Source of the DNA: an uncultured Dorea sp.
GTDB lineage: Bacteria; Bacillota; Clostridia; Lachnospirales; Lachnospiraceae
Length of the DNA stretch: 50,534 nucleotides
Reading direction: 5' to 3'
Assembly: GCA_910579335.1 (NCBI GenBank)
Contig: CAJTUQ010000008.1
Location: 1 to 50,534 of the forward strand
The translations under genes and the position numbers were made by a program. Numbering within the stretch: position 1 is the stretch's first letter; every line of letters begins with the position of its first letter. Positions 42,582 to 50,001 of the stretch are shown one piece after another. Under the pieces are notes generated by a model that saw only the letters and a program-made list of their open reading frames with translations, had not been told where the DNA came from and did not search any database.

Positions 42582-44057
42582 ATGCCGGATTTGATAAAAA
42601 ACAGCATGGTTGAAGGATATGGATGGATTTTAGAGCATCTTTTTATTATTAATATTATATTTTCATTATTAATTATATTTTTCCAGAGACGTAATCCGAC
42701 TACTGTATGGGCATGGCTTCTGCTGCTGTATTTTATTCCGGTTATAGGATTTATTCTGTATCTGGTTCTGGAGCAGAATTTCCGAAAAGACCGCATGTTT
42801 AAGATGAAGGAGATAGAAGGAGAGATAAAATACGCAGTCCGGCGCCAGGAGGAATCCATTTTCCGCAAAAAGCTGCGCCTTCGTAATTCCGAGCTGGACC
42901 GGTTTAAAAGGCTGATTCTATATAATCTTAATGAAGGGGAGGCGGTACTGACAGATAATAATGATGTAAGGATTTATACGGATGGAGAAGATAAATTCAG
43001 AGATTTACTCTATGAAATGGATCATGCAAAAAAATATATTCATCTGCAGTATTATATTATCCGCAATGATGAGTTGTGGAAGGAGATTGAGGGCGTCTTA
43101 ATCCGTAAAGTGAAACAGGGCGTAAAAGTGAGAGTGCTGTTTGACAGTATGGGCTGCAGAGGGATGCAGGGCGTTGACTGGGAGAAACTCCGTGCCGCAG
43201 GAGTGGAAGCGGCAGAGTTTTTTCCGGCGCTTCTGGGGAAATTCCAATTGCGGATTAATTACCGAAACCATAGGAAAATAGTTGTGATTGACGGAAGGCT
43301 CGGTTTTATAGGAGGCTTTAACATCGGGAGGGAGTATCTTGGACGGAATCGGAAATTCGGGTATTGGAGGGATACGCATCTGTGTATTGAGGGGTCGGCG
43401 GTTACGTCGCTGGCAGTGAGATTTGTATTAGACTGGAATTATGCGGCAAAGGAGAACCTCTTTCTGGATGACAGCCTCTTTGAAATCCCAGAATATATGA
43501 GGGACGGCAGAGACCCGGTTCAGATTATTACCAGCGGACCGGACTCCAAGTACCCGAAAATACGGGATAATTATCTGAGGCTGATTCATATGGCGAGAAA
43601 AAGAATCTATATTCAGACACCGTATTTTATACCGGACGACAATATTAAAGATGCCTTGATAATCGCGGCAAAATCAGGGGTCGACGTGCGGATCATGATA
43701 CCTTGCAAACCGGATCATCCGTTTGTATATTGGGCGACATATTCCTTTGCGGGTGAGATGATTGAAGCGGGTGCAAGATGTTATACGTACGATAATGGAT
43801 TTCTGCACAGCAAATGTCTTTGCGTGGATGGACTGGTGAGCTGTGTGGGGACTGCCAATATGGATATCCGAAGCTTTGCATTAAATTTTGAGGTCAATGC
43901 GGTCATTTACAGCGCAAAGACTACACAGAAGCTAGAGGAAGCATTTGAGAGCGATATATTGAAAAGCACGATTATTACAAGGAAAAAATATGAACAGAGA
44001 GGGTGGCTTGTAAGGGTGAAGGAACAGTTTTGCCGGCTTCTTTCTCCGGTGCTTTGA
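42582..44057 (+). CDS. cls: Cardiolipin synthase
   Basis: A 491-residue phospholipase D family enzyme that joins two phosphatidylglycerol molecules. Two N-terminal membrane helices are followed by two catalytic HKD motifs, HRKIVVIDGRLGFIGGFN and HSKCLCVDGLVSCVGTANMD. The length matches the family. ATG at 42582 follows GGGGTGG; an in-frame GTG three codons earlier is possible. TATAAT at 42497 may be its -10 box, with a poor -35 box. It appears to be monocistronic, with no clear terminator. Confidence 0.95.
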   Translation: MPDLIKNSMVEGYGWILEHLFIINIIFSLLIIFFQRRNPTTVWAWLLLLYFIPVIGFILYLVLEQNFRKDRMFKMKEIEGEIKYAVRRQEESIFRKKLRLRNSELDRFKRLILYNLNEGEAVLTDNNDVRIYTDGEDKFRDLLYEMDHAKKYIHLQYYIIRNDELWKEIEGVLIRKVKQGVKVRVLFDSMGCRGMQGVDWEKLRAAGVEAAEFFPALLGKFQLRINYRNHRKIVVIDGRLGFIGGFNIGREYLGRNRKFGYWRDTHLCIEGSAVTSLAVRFVLDWNYAAKENLFLDDSLFEIPEYMRDGRDPVQIITSGPDSKYPKIRDNYLRLIHMARKRIYIQTPYFIPDDNIKDALIIAAKSGVDVRIMIPCKPDHPFVYWATYSFAGEMIEAGARCYTYDNGFLHSKCLCVDGLVSCVGTANMDIRSFALNFEVNAVIYSAKTTQKLEEAFESDILKSTIITRKKYEQRGWLVRVKEQFCRLLSPVL

Positions 44058-44087
44058 CACCAGAACGTGAAATATCTGTGAAAAAGG

Positions 44088-44116
44088 TTTAAATATATGA
44101 GTGAATGTGGTATACT
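44088..44116 (+). promoter_or_regulatory. Sigma-A promoter of the secreted foldase gene
   Basis: TTTAAA (44088-44093), 17 bases, TATACT (44111-44116) with TGG directly ahead, forming an extended -10. Confidence 0.6.
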
Positions 44117-44125
44117 CAACCGATA

Positions 44126-44161
44126 CCCGCAATGAGAAATGAGACACATGAACATTGCGGG
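44126..44161 (+). promoter_or_regulatory. Structured 5' leader hairpin of the foldase gene
   Basis: CCCGCAATG (44126-44134) pairs perfectly with CATTGCGGG (44153-44161). It forms just after the start of transcription and has no T-run. A second A/T-only hairpin, ATGAAAAA with TTTTTCAT, follows (44168-44186). It may stabilise the mRNA or respond to a signal. Confidence 0.65.
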
Positions 44162-44210
44162 CAGAAGATGAAAAAATATTTTTCATGTAATTTTGGGAAA
44201 TAAGAGGTGT

Positions 44211-45269
44211 ATGATGAAAAGAAAAATTGTTGTGTTAATGACAGGTATTATAGCAGCCGCATTTTTGACGGCATGCGAGGCAAGTAAAGGACTGGAGACG
44301 GATGAGGTCAAGATTACGCAGTATAAGAAAGTGGAGGTAGCTCAGGTTCAGAAGCCGGAGGAAGTCACGGATGAGAAGGTGGATGAACGGATTCAATCTG
44401 TGCTTGACTTACAGGCGGAGACGAAAGAGATAAAGGACCGGGCGGTAAAGGATGGAGATATTGTCAATATTGATTTTGTCGGGAAGATAGATGGAAAGGC
44501 GTTTGAGGGAGGTTCTGCCGAAGGGCAGGATTTGGAGATAGGCTCTGACAGCTTTATCGATGGGTTTGAAGACAGCATTATCGGACATAAGGTGGGAGAT
44601 AAATTTGATTGGGATGGAAAGTTCCCGGATAATTACGGCAACACGGAGTATGCGGGCAAGGATGTGGTGTTCAGTATCGTGTTGAACAGTATCACGGAAC
44701 GTACAGTACCTGAACTTACGGATGAACTGGTCGGAAAGCTTTCGGAGAATGCGAAAAATGTAAAAGAATATAAGGATGAAGTGAAAAAACAGCTGGAGGA
44801 CATGTGTGAGCTGGAATATCAAAATACCTTGTATTCGGAAATATGGGAAAAGGTCCTTGACAATGCAGAAGTAAAAAAATATCCGGAAGGGGAAAAGGAA
44901 AAGACCCAGGAGGCTTTGAAGGAGCGCTATAAAAAACTGGCCGAGACTTATAATATGGAGTTTGAAGATTTTGTTGAAAATCAGATGCAGATGAGTGAGG
45001 AAGATTTTGACAAGCAGGCGGCGGAAGTGGCGGAGCAGAGTGTGAAGTCTAAGATGGTAACAAAAGCAATCGCCGAAAAGGAAAATATAACTCTCAGTGA
45101 TGAAGCTTATGAAAAGGAGCTTAAAAGAATCGTAGAACAGTATGGCTATGAAAGTGTAGATGCATTGAAGGAGCAGGTAGAAGAAGAGGAGCTTAAGGCA
45201 ACAGCGCTCAATAATCTTGTGCTTCAGAAACTTGCGGAGGATTGCATTCAGAAGGCGTCCGGGAAATAA
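44211..45269 (+). CDS. Trigger-factor-like peptidyl-prolyl isomerase, lipoprotein
   Basis: A 352-residue exported foldase. The lipobox is FLTAC (Cys22). It has an FKBP-type isomerase domain (AVKDGDIVNIDFVGKIDGKAFEGG, then IGSDSFIDGFEDSIIGHKVGD). A trigger-factor-like C-terminal chaperone domain follows (TDELVGKLSENAKNVKEYKDEVKKQL onward). The ribosome-binding domain of trigger factor is absent. It is thus a trigger factor moved to the outside of the membrane, presumably helping secreted proteins fold. ATG at 44211 or 44214 follows AAGAGGTG. Confidence 0.88.
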   Translation: MMKRKIVVLMTGIIAAAFLTACEASKGLETDEVKITQYKKVEVAQVQKPEEVTDEKVDERIQSVLDLQAETKEIKDRAVKDGDIVNIDFVGKIDGKAFEGGSAEGQDLEIGSDSFIDGFEDSIIGHKVGDKFDWDGKFPDNYGNTEYAGKDVVFSIVLNSITERTVPELTDELVGKLSENAKNVKEYKDEVKKQLEDMCELEYQNTLYSEIWEKVLDNAEVKKYPEGEKEKTQEALKERYKKLAETYNMEFEDFVENQMQMSEEDFDKQAAEVAEQSVKSKMVTKAIAEKENITLSDEAYEKELKRIVEQYGYESVDALKEQVEEEELKATALNNLVLQKLAEDCIQKASGK

Positions 45270-45319
45270 GAATGAAAGAAGATGTATCCTAAAAGTATCG
45301 ATTAACATAAAAACTTGGT

Positions 45320-45348
45320 GCATACTGTATCCTGCCCCTGCATACATT
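45320..45348 (+). promoter_or_regulatory. Predicted sigma-E promoter of spoIIID
   Basis: GCATACT (45320-45326) matches the sigma-E -35 consensus in six of seven positions. After 14 bases CATACATT (45341-45348) matches the -10 consensus CATACAnT fully. Transcription should begin near 45355. spoIIID is a sigma-E gene in other endospore formers. Confidence 0.75.
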
Positions 45349-45374
45349 GTAAAAACAATGAGTGCAGGGGTTTT
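45335..45374 (+). terminator. Terminator hairpin that also hides the spoIIID ribosome site
   Basis: CCCCTGCA (45335-45342) pairs with TGCAGGGG (45363-45370), and CATTGT (45345-45350) with ACAATG (45355-45360), around an AAAA loop. TTTT follows. The stem ends the foldase transcript, while its right arm carries the AGGGG ribosome site of spoIIID six bases before the ATG. The left arm contains the spoIIID -10 box. Confidence 0.8.
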
Positions 45375-45376
45375 GT

Positions 45377-45631
45377 ATGAAAGATTATATTGAGGAGCGG
45401 GCAGTAGAAATCGCTTATTATATTATTGAGCATAAAGCGACGGTACGGCAGACGGCGAAGAAGTTTGGGGTAAGCAAGAGTACGATACATAAAGATGTAA
45501 CCGAACGTCTCATCCAAATCAATCCGTCACTTGCTTGTGAGGCGCGGAAAATATTAGACCTCAATAAGTCCGAACGCCACATACGCGGTGGACTTGCTAC
45601 CCGTGAAAAATACCTTCACCAAAATATGTAA
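45377..45631 (+). CDS. spoIIID: Sporulation transcriptional regulator SpoIIID
   Basis: An 84-residue helix-turn-helix protein that activates and represses mother-cell genes after sigma-E appears. The sequence KKFGVSKSTIHKDVTERL is the recognition helix region. HIRGGLATREKY is the conserved C-terminal patch. Length and start match Bacillus SpoIIID. ATG at 45377 is preferred; a GTG at 45362 would lie in the hairpin. The ribosome site AGGGG is in the upstream stem. Confidence 0.95.
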   Translation: MKDYIEERAVEIAYYIIEHKATVRQTAKKFGVSKSTIHKDVTERLIQINPSLACEARKILDLNKSERHIRGGLATREKYLHQNM

Positions 45632-45649
45632 AATATATAGTGTATTTGC

Positions 45650-45688
45650 ATAGAGGCGGCCATGTCAGACAACATGTCCTGCCTCTAT
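45650..45688 (+). repeat. Imperfect hairpin after spoIIID
   Basis: ATAGAGGC (45650-45657) pairs with GCCTCTAT (45681-45688); inside, CATG (45661-45664) pairs with CATG (45673-45676). No T-run follows, so termination is uncertain. It separates spoIIID from the thiT promoter. Confidence 0.5.
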
Positions 45689-45724
45689 ACATCTGCTGTG
45701 ATTTCGGTTATTGTGCAGTAGGGC

Positions 45725-45753
45725 TTGACAGATGTAGTGTTTTTGTTTATGAT
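45725..45753 (+). promoter_or_regulatory. Strong sigma-A promoter of thiT
   Basis: Perfect TTGACA (45725-45730), 17 bases, TATGAT (45748-45753). Transcription starts near 45760, just before the riboswitch. Confidence 0.8.
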
Positions 45754-45778
45754 AGTCTTTGTAAATTACATAGGATTG

Positions 45779-45874
45779 ATGACAAGGGAGCTTGTATGGA
45801 GCAGGCTGAGAGTGGGCTGATACCGCCCAGACCTAGAACCTGATTTGGATAATGCCAACGTAGGGATGCGTTAT
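45779..45874 (+). ncRNA. TPP riboswitch (THI element)
   Basis: The thiamine pyrophosphate aptamer is recognised by CTGAGA (45806-45811) followed by ATACC, and by GAACCTGAT with GGATAATGCCAACGTAGGGA in the 3' half. Bases 45779-45783 (ATGAC) pair with 45870-45874 (GTTAT) as the closing stem. It controls the thiamine transporter gene thiT. Confidence 0.95.
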
Positions 45875-45888
45875 GAGAGATGTTGAAT

Positions 45889-45918
45889 CTCCTTTGTCTT
45901 CAATCGAAGATAAAGGAG
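45889..45918 (+). promoter_or_regulatory. Riboswitch expression platform: ribosome-site sequestering hairpin
   Basis: CTCCTTTGTCTTC (45889-45901) pairs along 13 positions with GAAGATAAAGGAG (45906-45918), which holds the AAGGAGG site of thiT. Ahead of it GAGAT (45877-45881) can pair with ATCTC (45887-45891) and compete for the stem base. Translational control is therefore likely. Confidence 0.75.
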
Positions 45919-45926
45919 GTATTTTT

Positions 45927-46595
45927 ATGTTTCAATTTTTAGTGAATGGAGAGGGAGGTTTGACTTCTGCCGGATATGCGGTGTGTATTGCGGCGGGGGC
46001 GCTTTTATTTCTGCTTGCTGCTTTTTTCGCAGGGAAAGGTTCCAAAAAAAGTAAAATAACTACACGGCAGCTTGCGTTTTGTGCTATGTCTATGGCACTT
46101 GCTTTTGTGACATCTTATATTAAAATATTTGAGATGCCCTGGGGCGGGAGTGTGACACTCTGCAGTATGCTGTTCATCGTGCTGGCAGCAAACTGGTATG
46201 GAGTGAAGACGGGGATTCTGGTAGGGCTTGCTTACAGTATTTTGCAATTTATACAGGAACCGTTTGTATTGTCCTTTTTTCAGGTCTGTTGTGATTATAT
46301 TTTTGCTTTTGCGGCTCTTGGCATTGCCGGTTTCTTTGCAAGCCGGCCGAACGGACTGGTAAAGGGCTACATAGCGGCGGTACTTGCAAGGGGAGCGTTT
46401 CATTCATTGGGCGGATATCTTTATTGGATGGACTATATGCCGGATAACTTCCCGCAGTCTTTAAAAAGCATCTATCCGATTGCATACAATTATAGCTATC
46501 TGTTGGCGGAGGGGATTATCACGGTGATTATCATATCAATCCCTGCAGTTTCAAAAGCATTGAGCCAGGTCAAAAAAACGGCGGTTGATATGTGA
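45927..46595 (+). CDS. thiT: Energy-coupled thiamine transporter ThiT
   Basis: A 222-residue integral membrane S-component of an ECF-type vitamin importer. It has six or so helices and the thiamine-binding region with EPFVLSFFQVCCDYIFAFAALG and GAFHSLGGYLYWMDYMPDN. It needs the shared EcfAA'T module, encoded elsewhere. The TPP riboswitch upstream confirms the substrate class. ATG at 45927 follows AAAGGAGG. A strong terminator follows. Confidence 0.93.
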   Translation: MFQFLVNGEGGLTSAGYAVCIAAGALLFLLAAFFAGKGSKKSKITTRQLAFCAMSMALAFVTSYIKIFEMPWGGSVTLCSMLFIVLAANWYGVKTGILVGLAYSILQFIQEPFVLSFFQVCCDYIFAFAALGIAGFFASRPNGLVKGYIAAVLARGAFHSLGGYLYWMDYMPDNFPQSLKSIYPIAYNYSYLLAEGIITVIIISIPAVSKALSQVKKTAVDM

Positions 46596-46608
46596 AGCGC
46601 ACAACAAA

Positions 46609-46657
46609 GGGTATCGCTTAGATTGCTGTTTTTAGCTTTAAGCGATACCCGGCTTTT
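46609..46657 (+). terminator. Terminator of thiT
   Basis: GGGTATCGCTTA (46609-46620) pairs with TAAGCGATACCC (46639-46650) and is followed by GGCTTTTT. It also abuts the end of the minus-strand permease gene. Confidence 0.85.
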
Positions 46658-49212
46658 TAATTATCTTCCTTTCGAAGCAGTTCGATGATTGTTTCGTTAT
46701 TTGAGCGGTTTAAAATCAGCCGTGCAGTAAAAACACAAGATAATATGATAAAACCAAATAAAATTAGATTGCTTGCTATAGGAAGTGAAAAAGAAATCCT
46801 GTAAATATTAAAGCTGTGGAAGATGAACCATCCTGCCGGAAGACCAATCAACACTGACAGAATAATCGACATGCATGCATAGCTTAAGCTTTCTAATGTT
46901 ATCATTTCCCGTATCTGTCTTCTTGTCATGCCGATACTTTCCAAGACTGCAAATTCCTTTGCCCGGTTTTGAATACTGGCGGACATCATATTGACAAAAT
47001 TTAAAAGTGAGAGCAGCATAATAATAAAACCGATACTGTTTCCTAAAATCGTTACTTGATTTTCGGTATTTTTCATATCTGTATAACGCTGCAGTTTTGA
47101 ATCCATTGACAGCAGCTGGTTATTTTTGAATAAATTTGATACGGCTTTTTCCGTACTTTGGGAAAATGCTTTGTCATAATCGATTTTGAGCATTTCGACG
47201 AATGTGTCTTTTCCTATAAGCTTTTCCAGATATTTCTGGCTGACAATCAAGTCAGGGGTATATCCGGCAGAATAATATGCCGGAAAACTATCTAAAACAG
47301 CTCCGAGTTTTATAGTCTCTTCTTTCTGCGGCTCATCGGCCGTGGGGATGGAAAATCGAACCGTTTTTCCTGGTATTTTGTTGTCTCCATCCGTAAATTT
47401 TTTGGAGACAAAAGCAATTCCCCCGTTTTCAAATTCTTGCTTATCAAGCGGCTTCTCCAGGTCTTGATTCAGCCTGTCAAACTCCGGTCCGTCAATGCCT
47501 ACGATTCTGCATGTAAAGAGATAATGAGCAGGGTTCGATTTATAGAGTTCCATGTCCTTTTTATAGTTTCCGGGAGAATATCTGGATTCGTACAGCTCTT
47601 TATAATATTCTCCATAAACATTTTCCTGATAAGGGACTGTGGCGGTTGCTGCCGTTAAGACCCGCACGTTTTTAATGCCTTTTGTATTTAATGCTTTTTT
47701 AATTAGTTCGTTGGTTATAACCTGCTTCTCTTCATCGAGAAGTGTCTGATTTAAAATCCGCATATCATAGTCATATGTTTGATTCAGAATGTTTTCCGCA
47801 TTATTTGCAGAAATAACAATGTTTATGACCAGGAAAAGCGAAACTGCCAGGCTTAGGGAAAACAATATAATGATAAACTGCTTTTTATCCCGGAACAGAT
47901 TCTGCCTTACCATAGAAACAAGGTTTCCGCCCCGCGAACGTCTGTTTTTGATTTTTGGCGCAGCCGCAATATATTTCAGCGCTTCTGCCGGAGAGCAGTC
48001 CTTTGCGATTTTTGCGGGTTTATTGCCGCTTACAAACGTCGTGAGGAAAGCAAATGCTGTTGCAAGAACAAACACCCATAAAGGACTGTTTACGATATTA
48101 GCTTCAGAGAGCGTCGGATTCACTGCATGCAAAACCAGCGGAATAGCAAATTTTCCCGCAAGTAGGGAAAATAGCAGGCCGATGGGAATACCAATAACGG
48201 AATCCCAAAGGAGCTGTTTGTAAATCAAGCTTTTTAACTGCTCTGACGTTGCGCCGAGAGTCTTTAATTGCCCATAATAGCGGATGTCTTTGGTTACTGA
48301 AATATACATTGTGTTGTAAATAAACAAATATCCGCTGAAAAAAACAAGGAGCAGCAAACATACCAATCCGGCGGCCGTTTTACAAAAATTCGAGATGGTA
48401 TCATAGTCTGCGTTGATGATTTGATTGCTTTCCAGTGACAGTGCGGTCTGCATATCAATAATGTCTGTCTCGGAATAAAGCGGGTTTTTCAGAGAGATTT
48501 TCAGTGCACCCTGTGTAAAATCTGTCTGCTTTACACCGGATGACCGGTAAAAGGCTTCTGAGATATAACCCTTGCCGCTGCCCGTATAATCAAGAAACCA
48601 TCCGCTGAGAATAAAATCTTTCTGTAATTCATCATTCTCTTTCGTAGTTTCATTTAGGGTTTGATAACTAAGAGATAGTACCATGCCTGTTTTGGGACTT
48701 TTAATCCCCATGCTGTTCAGTGCGTTTTTGGACAGCATGATTTCATTTTCCTTTGTCGGATAATGCCCTTTGTGCGACTCCAATGCAGGGATTACCTGCC
48801 TTTTCCAACATATGCCGTCCGTCCAGTACAGCCGTATTTTATCTAAAGGCTTTTTGCCGGAAGAGGTATGCTCATACTTTGCCGCTCCCTTTTCAGGTAA
48901 GTTTTCGGAATATTTTGAGAGAACCGCACATTTTACACATAGTCCCGCATACTTTACATTTTCCATCTTCCTTATCAGGGAGATTTGGTCTTTTCTGGGC
49001 TCGGATAATTCGATATCATAATCCATGCCATTCATTCTCCGCTGGCGGAGAGAAATCGTATTCCAGTAACTGATTCCTATTGAAAGCACCGTACAAATCA
49101 AAAATGTTGTTAAAAAAATCGCGGTTACCGTCAGTATATTTCTTTTCCGGTTGGCCCTATAGGTTGTTTTTGCGAGAACGGTGATTACTTTTTTGTTATC
49201 TACTCTCAACAT
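46657..49212 (-). CDS. FtsX/MacB-type ABC transporter permease
   Basis: An 851-residue membrane protein with an N-terminal helix and a large extracellular region. Two FtsX-like helical modules are present, near residues 270-400 and at the C-terminus (IGMTRRQIREMITLESLSYA). It pairs with the ATPase encoded directly upstream. Such pairs beside a sensor kinase usually export or remove antimicrobial peptides or lipids. I chose the ATG at 49212, with AAGGGCGGTG ahead; the in-frame GTG three codons earlier is less likely. It overlaps the ATPase gene by 17 bases. Confidence 0.85.
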   Translation of the reverse strand: MLRVDNKKVITVLAKTTYRANRKRNILTVTAIFLTTFLICTVLSIGISYWNTISLRQRRMNGMDYDIELSEPRKDQISLIRKMENVKYAGLCVKCAVLSKYSENLPEKGAAKYEHTSSGKKPLDKIRLYWTDGICWKRQVIPALESHKGHYPTKENEIMLSKNALNSMGIKSPKTGMVLSLSYQTLNETTKENDELQKDFILSGWFLDYTGSGKGYISEAFYRSSGVKQTDFTQGALKISLKNPLYSETDIIDMQTALSLESNQIINADYDTISNFCKTAAGLVCLLLLVFFSGYLFIYNTMYISVTKDIRYYGQLKTLGATSEQLKSLIYKQLLWDSVIGIPIGLLFSLLAGKFAIPLVLHAVNPTLSEANIVNSPLWVFVLATAFAFLTTFVSGNKPAKIAKDCSPAEALKYIAAAPKIKNRRSRGGNLVSMVRQNLFRDKKQFIIILFSLSLAVSLFLVINIVISANNAENILNQTYDYDMRILNQTLLDEEKQVITNELIKKALNTKGIKNVRVLTAATATVPYQENVYGEYYKELYESRYSPGNYKKDMELYKSNPAHYLFTCRIVGIDGPEFDRLNQDLEKPLDKQEFENGGIAFVSKKFTDGDNKIPGKTVRFSIPTADEPQKEETIKLGAVLDSFPAYYSAGYTPDLIVSQKYLEKLIGKDTFVEMLKIDYDKAFSQSTEKAVSNLFKNNQLLSMDSKLQRYTDMKNTENQVTILGNSIGFIIMLLSLLNFVNMMSASIQNRAKEFAVLESIGMTRRQIREMITLESLSYACMSIILSVLIGLPAGWFIFHSFNIYRISFSLPIASNLILFGFIILSCVFTARLILNRSNNETIIELLRKEDN

Positions 49213-49888
49213 GATTTTCACCGCCCTTTATAATTTTTCCATCCTCCAAGCGTATAATCCGGTCAGCCATCTGAGCAATTTCGTCGTTATGCGTAATCAT
49301 CACGACGGTTTGCGCAAATTTATGGCTGGAAATTTTTACCAGTCCAAGAACATCCTGACTGGTTCTGCTGTCGAGGTTCCCCGTCGGTTCATCTGCAAGT
49401 ATGATGGAAGGTTTTGCAGCTAATGCCCTTGCCAGTGCGGCTCTTTGCTGCTGGCCGCCGGATAGCTGATTCGGCATGGCATATTTTTTGCTTTCCAGAT
49501 TCAAAAGCTTTAATATTTCATCAATGAATGTTTCATCTGGCTTGATGCCGTCCAGTTTTATCGGCAGAACGATATTTTCATAGACATTCATCAAAGGCAG
49601 AAGATTATAGTTCTGAAAAACAAATCCGATTTTTCGTCTTCGAAAAACCGTTAATTCATCTCTGGACATTTTGGAAATATCCTGTCCATCCACAATGACT
49701 ACTCCGGAAGTGGGATTGTCTAATCCGCCGAGCATGTTCAGCAATGTGGATTTTCCGCTTCCCGATGTCCCGACAATTGCAAGAAACTCTCCTTTTTGGA
49801 TTTCCAGATTGACGCCATCCAATGCTTTTACGATATTTTCTCCTGTTGTATAATATTTTTTTAAATTTTTAACAGACAAAATCATCAT
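49196..49888 (-). CDS. MacB-type ABC transporter ATP-binding protein
   Basis: A 230-residue ATPase with all motifs: Walker A VGTSGSGKST, signature LSGGQQQRAALARAL, and Walker B IILADEPTGNLD. The close resemblance is to LolD/MacB-type ATPases that power FtsX-fold permeases without a transport channel. AGAGGTGG lies ahead of the start, and the extended -10 promoter lies 32 bases upstream. Confidence 0.93.
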   Translation of the reverse strand: MMILSVKNLKKYYTTGENIVKALDGVNLEIQKGEFLAIVGTSGSGKSTLLNMLGGLDNPTSGVVIVDGQDISKMSRDELTVFRRRKIGFVFQNYNLLPLMNVYENIVLPIKLDGIKPDETFIDEILKLLNLESKKYAMPNQLSGGQQQRAALARALAAKPSIILADEPTGNLDSRTSQDVLGLVKISSHKFAQTVVMITHNDEIAQMADRIIRLEDGKIIKGGENHVESR

Positions 49889-49920
49889 ATATGACCACCT
49901 CTTTCTATTTTTATGGTCTT

Positions 49921-49929
49921 ATCATAGCA
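49921..49929 (-). promoter_or_regulatory. Extended -10 promoter of the ABC transporter operon
   Basis: On the minus strand TGC directly precedes TATGAT. No good -35 box is present, as expected for an activator-dependent promoter. Confidence 0.45.
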
Positions 49930-50001
49930 AAAGCTTCTTACTCAATTCTTTCTCAAACATGACAGTTTTGACATGATTTAAGAATCGAGCAGGAAGCTTT
50001 T
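49929..50001 (-). repeat. Long imperfect inverted repeat between the kinase and transporter genes
   Basis: Bases 49929-49950 pair with 49980-50001 in a 22-position stem with two mismatches and one G-T pair. The loop carries two TGACA copies nine bases apart (49960-49964, 49969-49973). On the minus strand the stem ends in TTTT, so it can terminate the kinase transcript. The loop repeats look like a response-regulator binding site for the transporter promoter. Confidence 0.65.

Noticed and set aside
45650..45688. Terminator after spoIIID
   Set aside because: The stem is interrupted and no T-run follows, so it is listed only as a hairpin.
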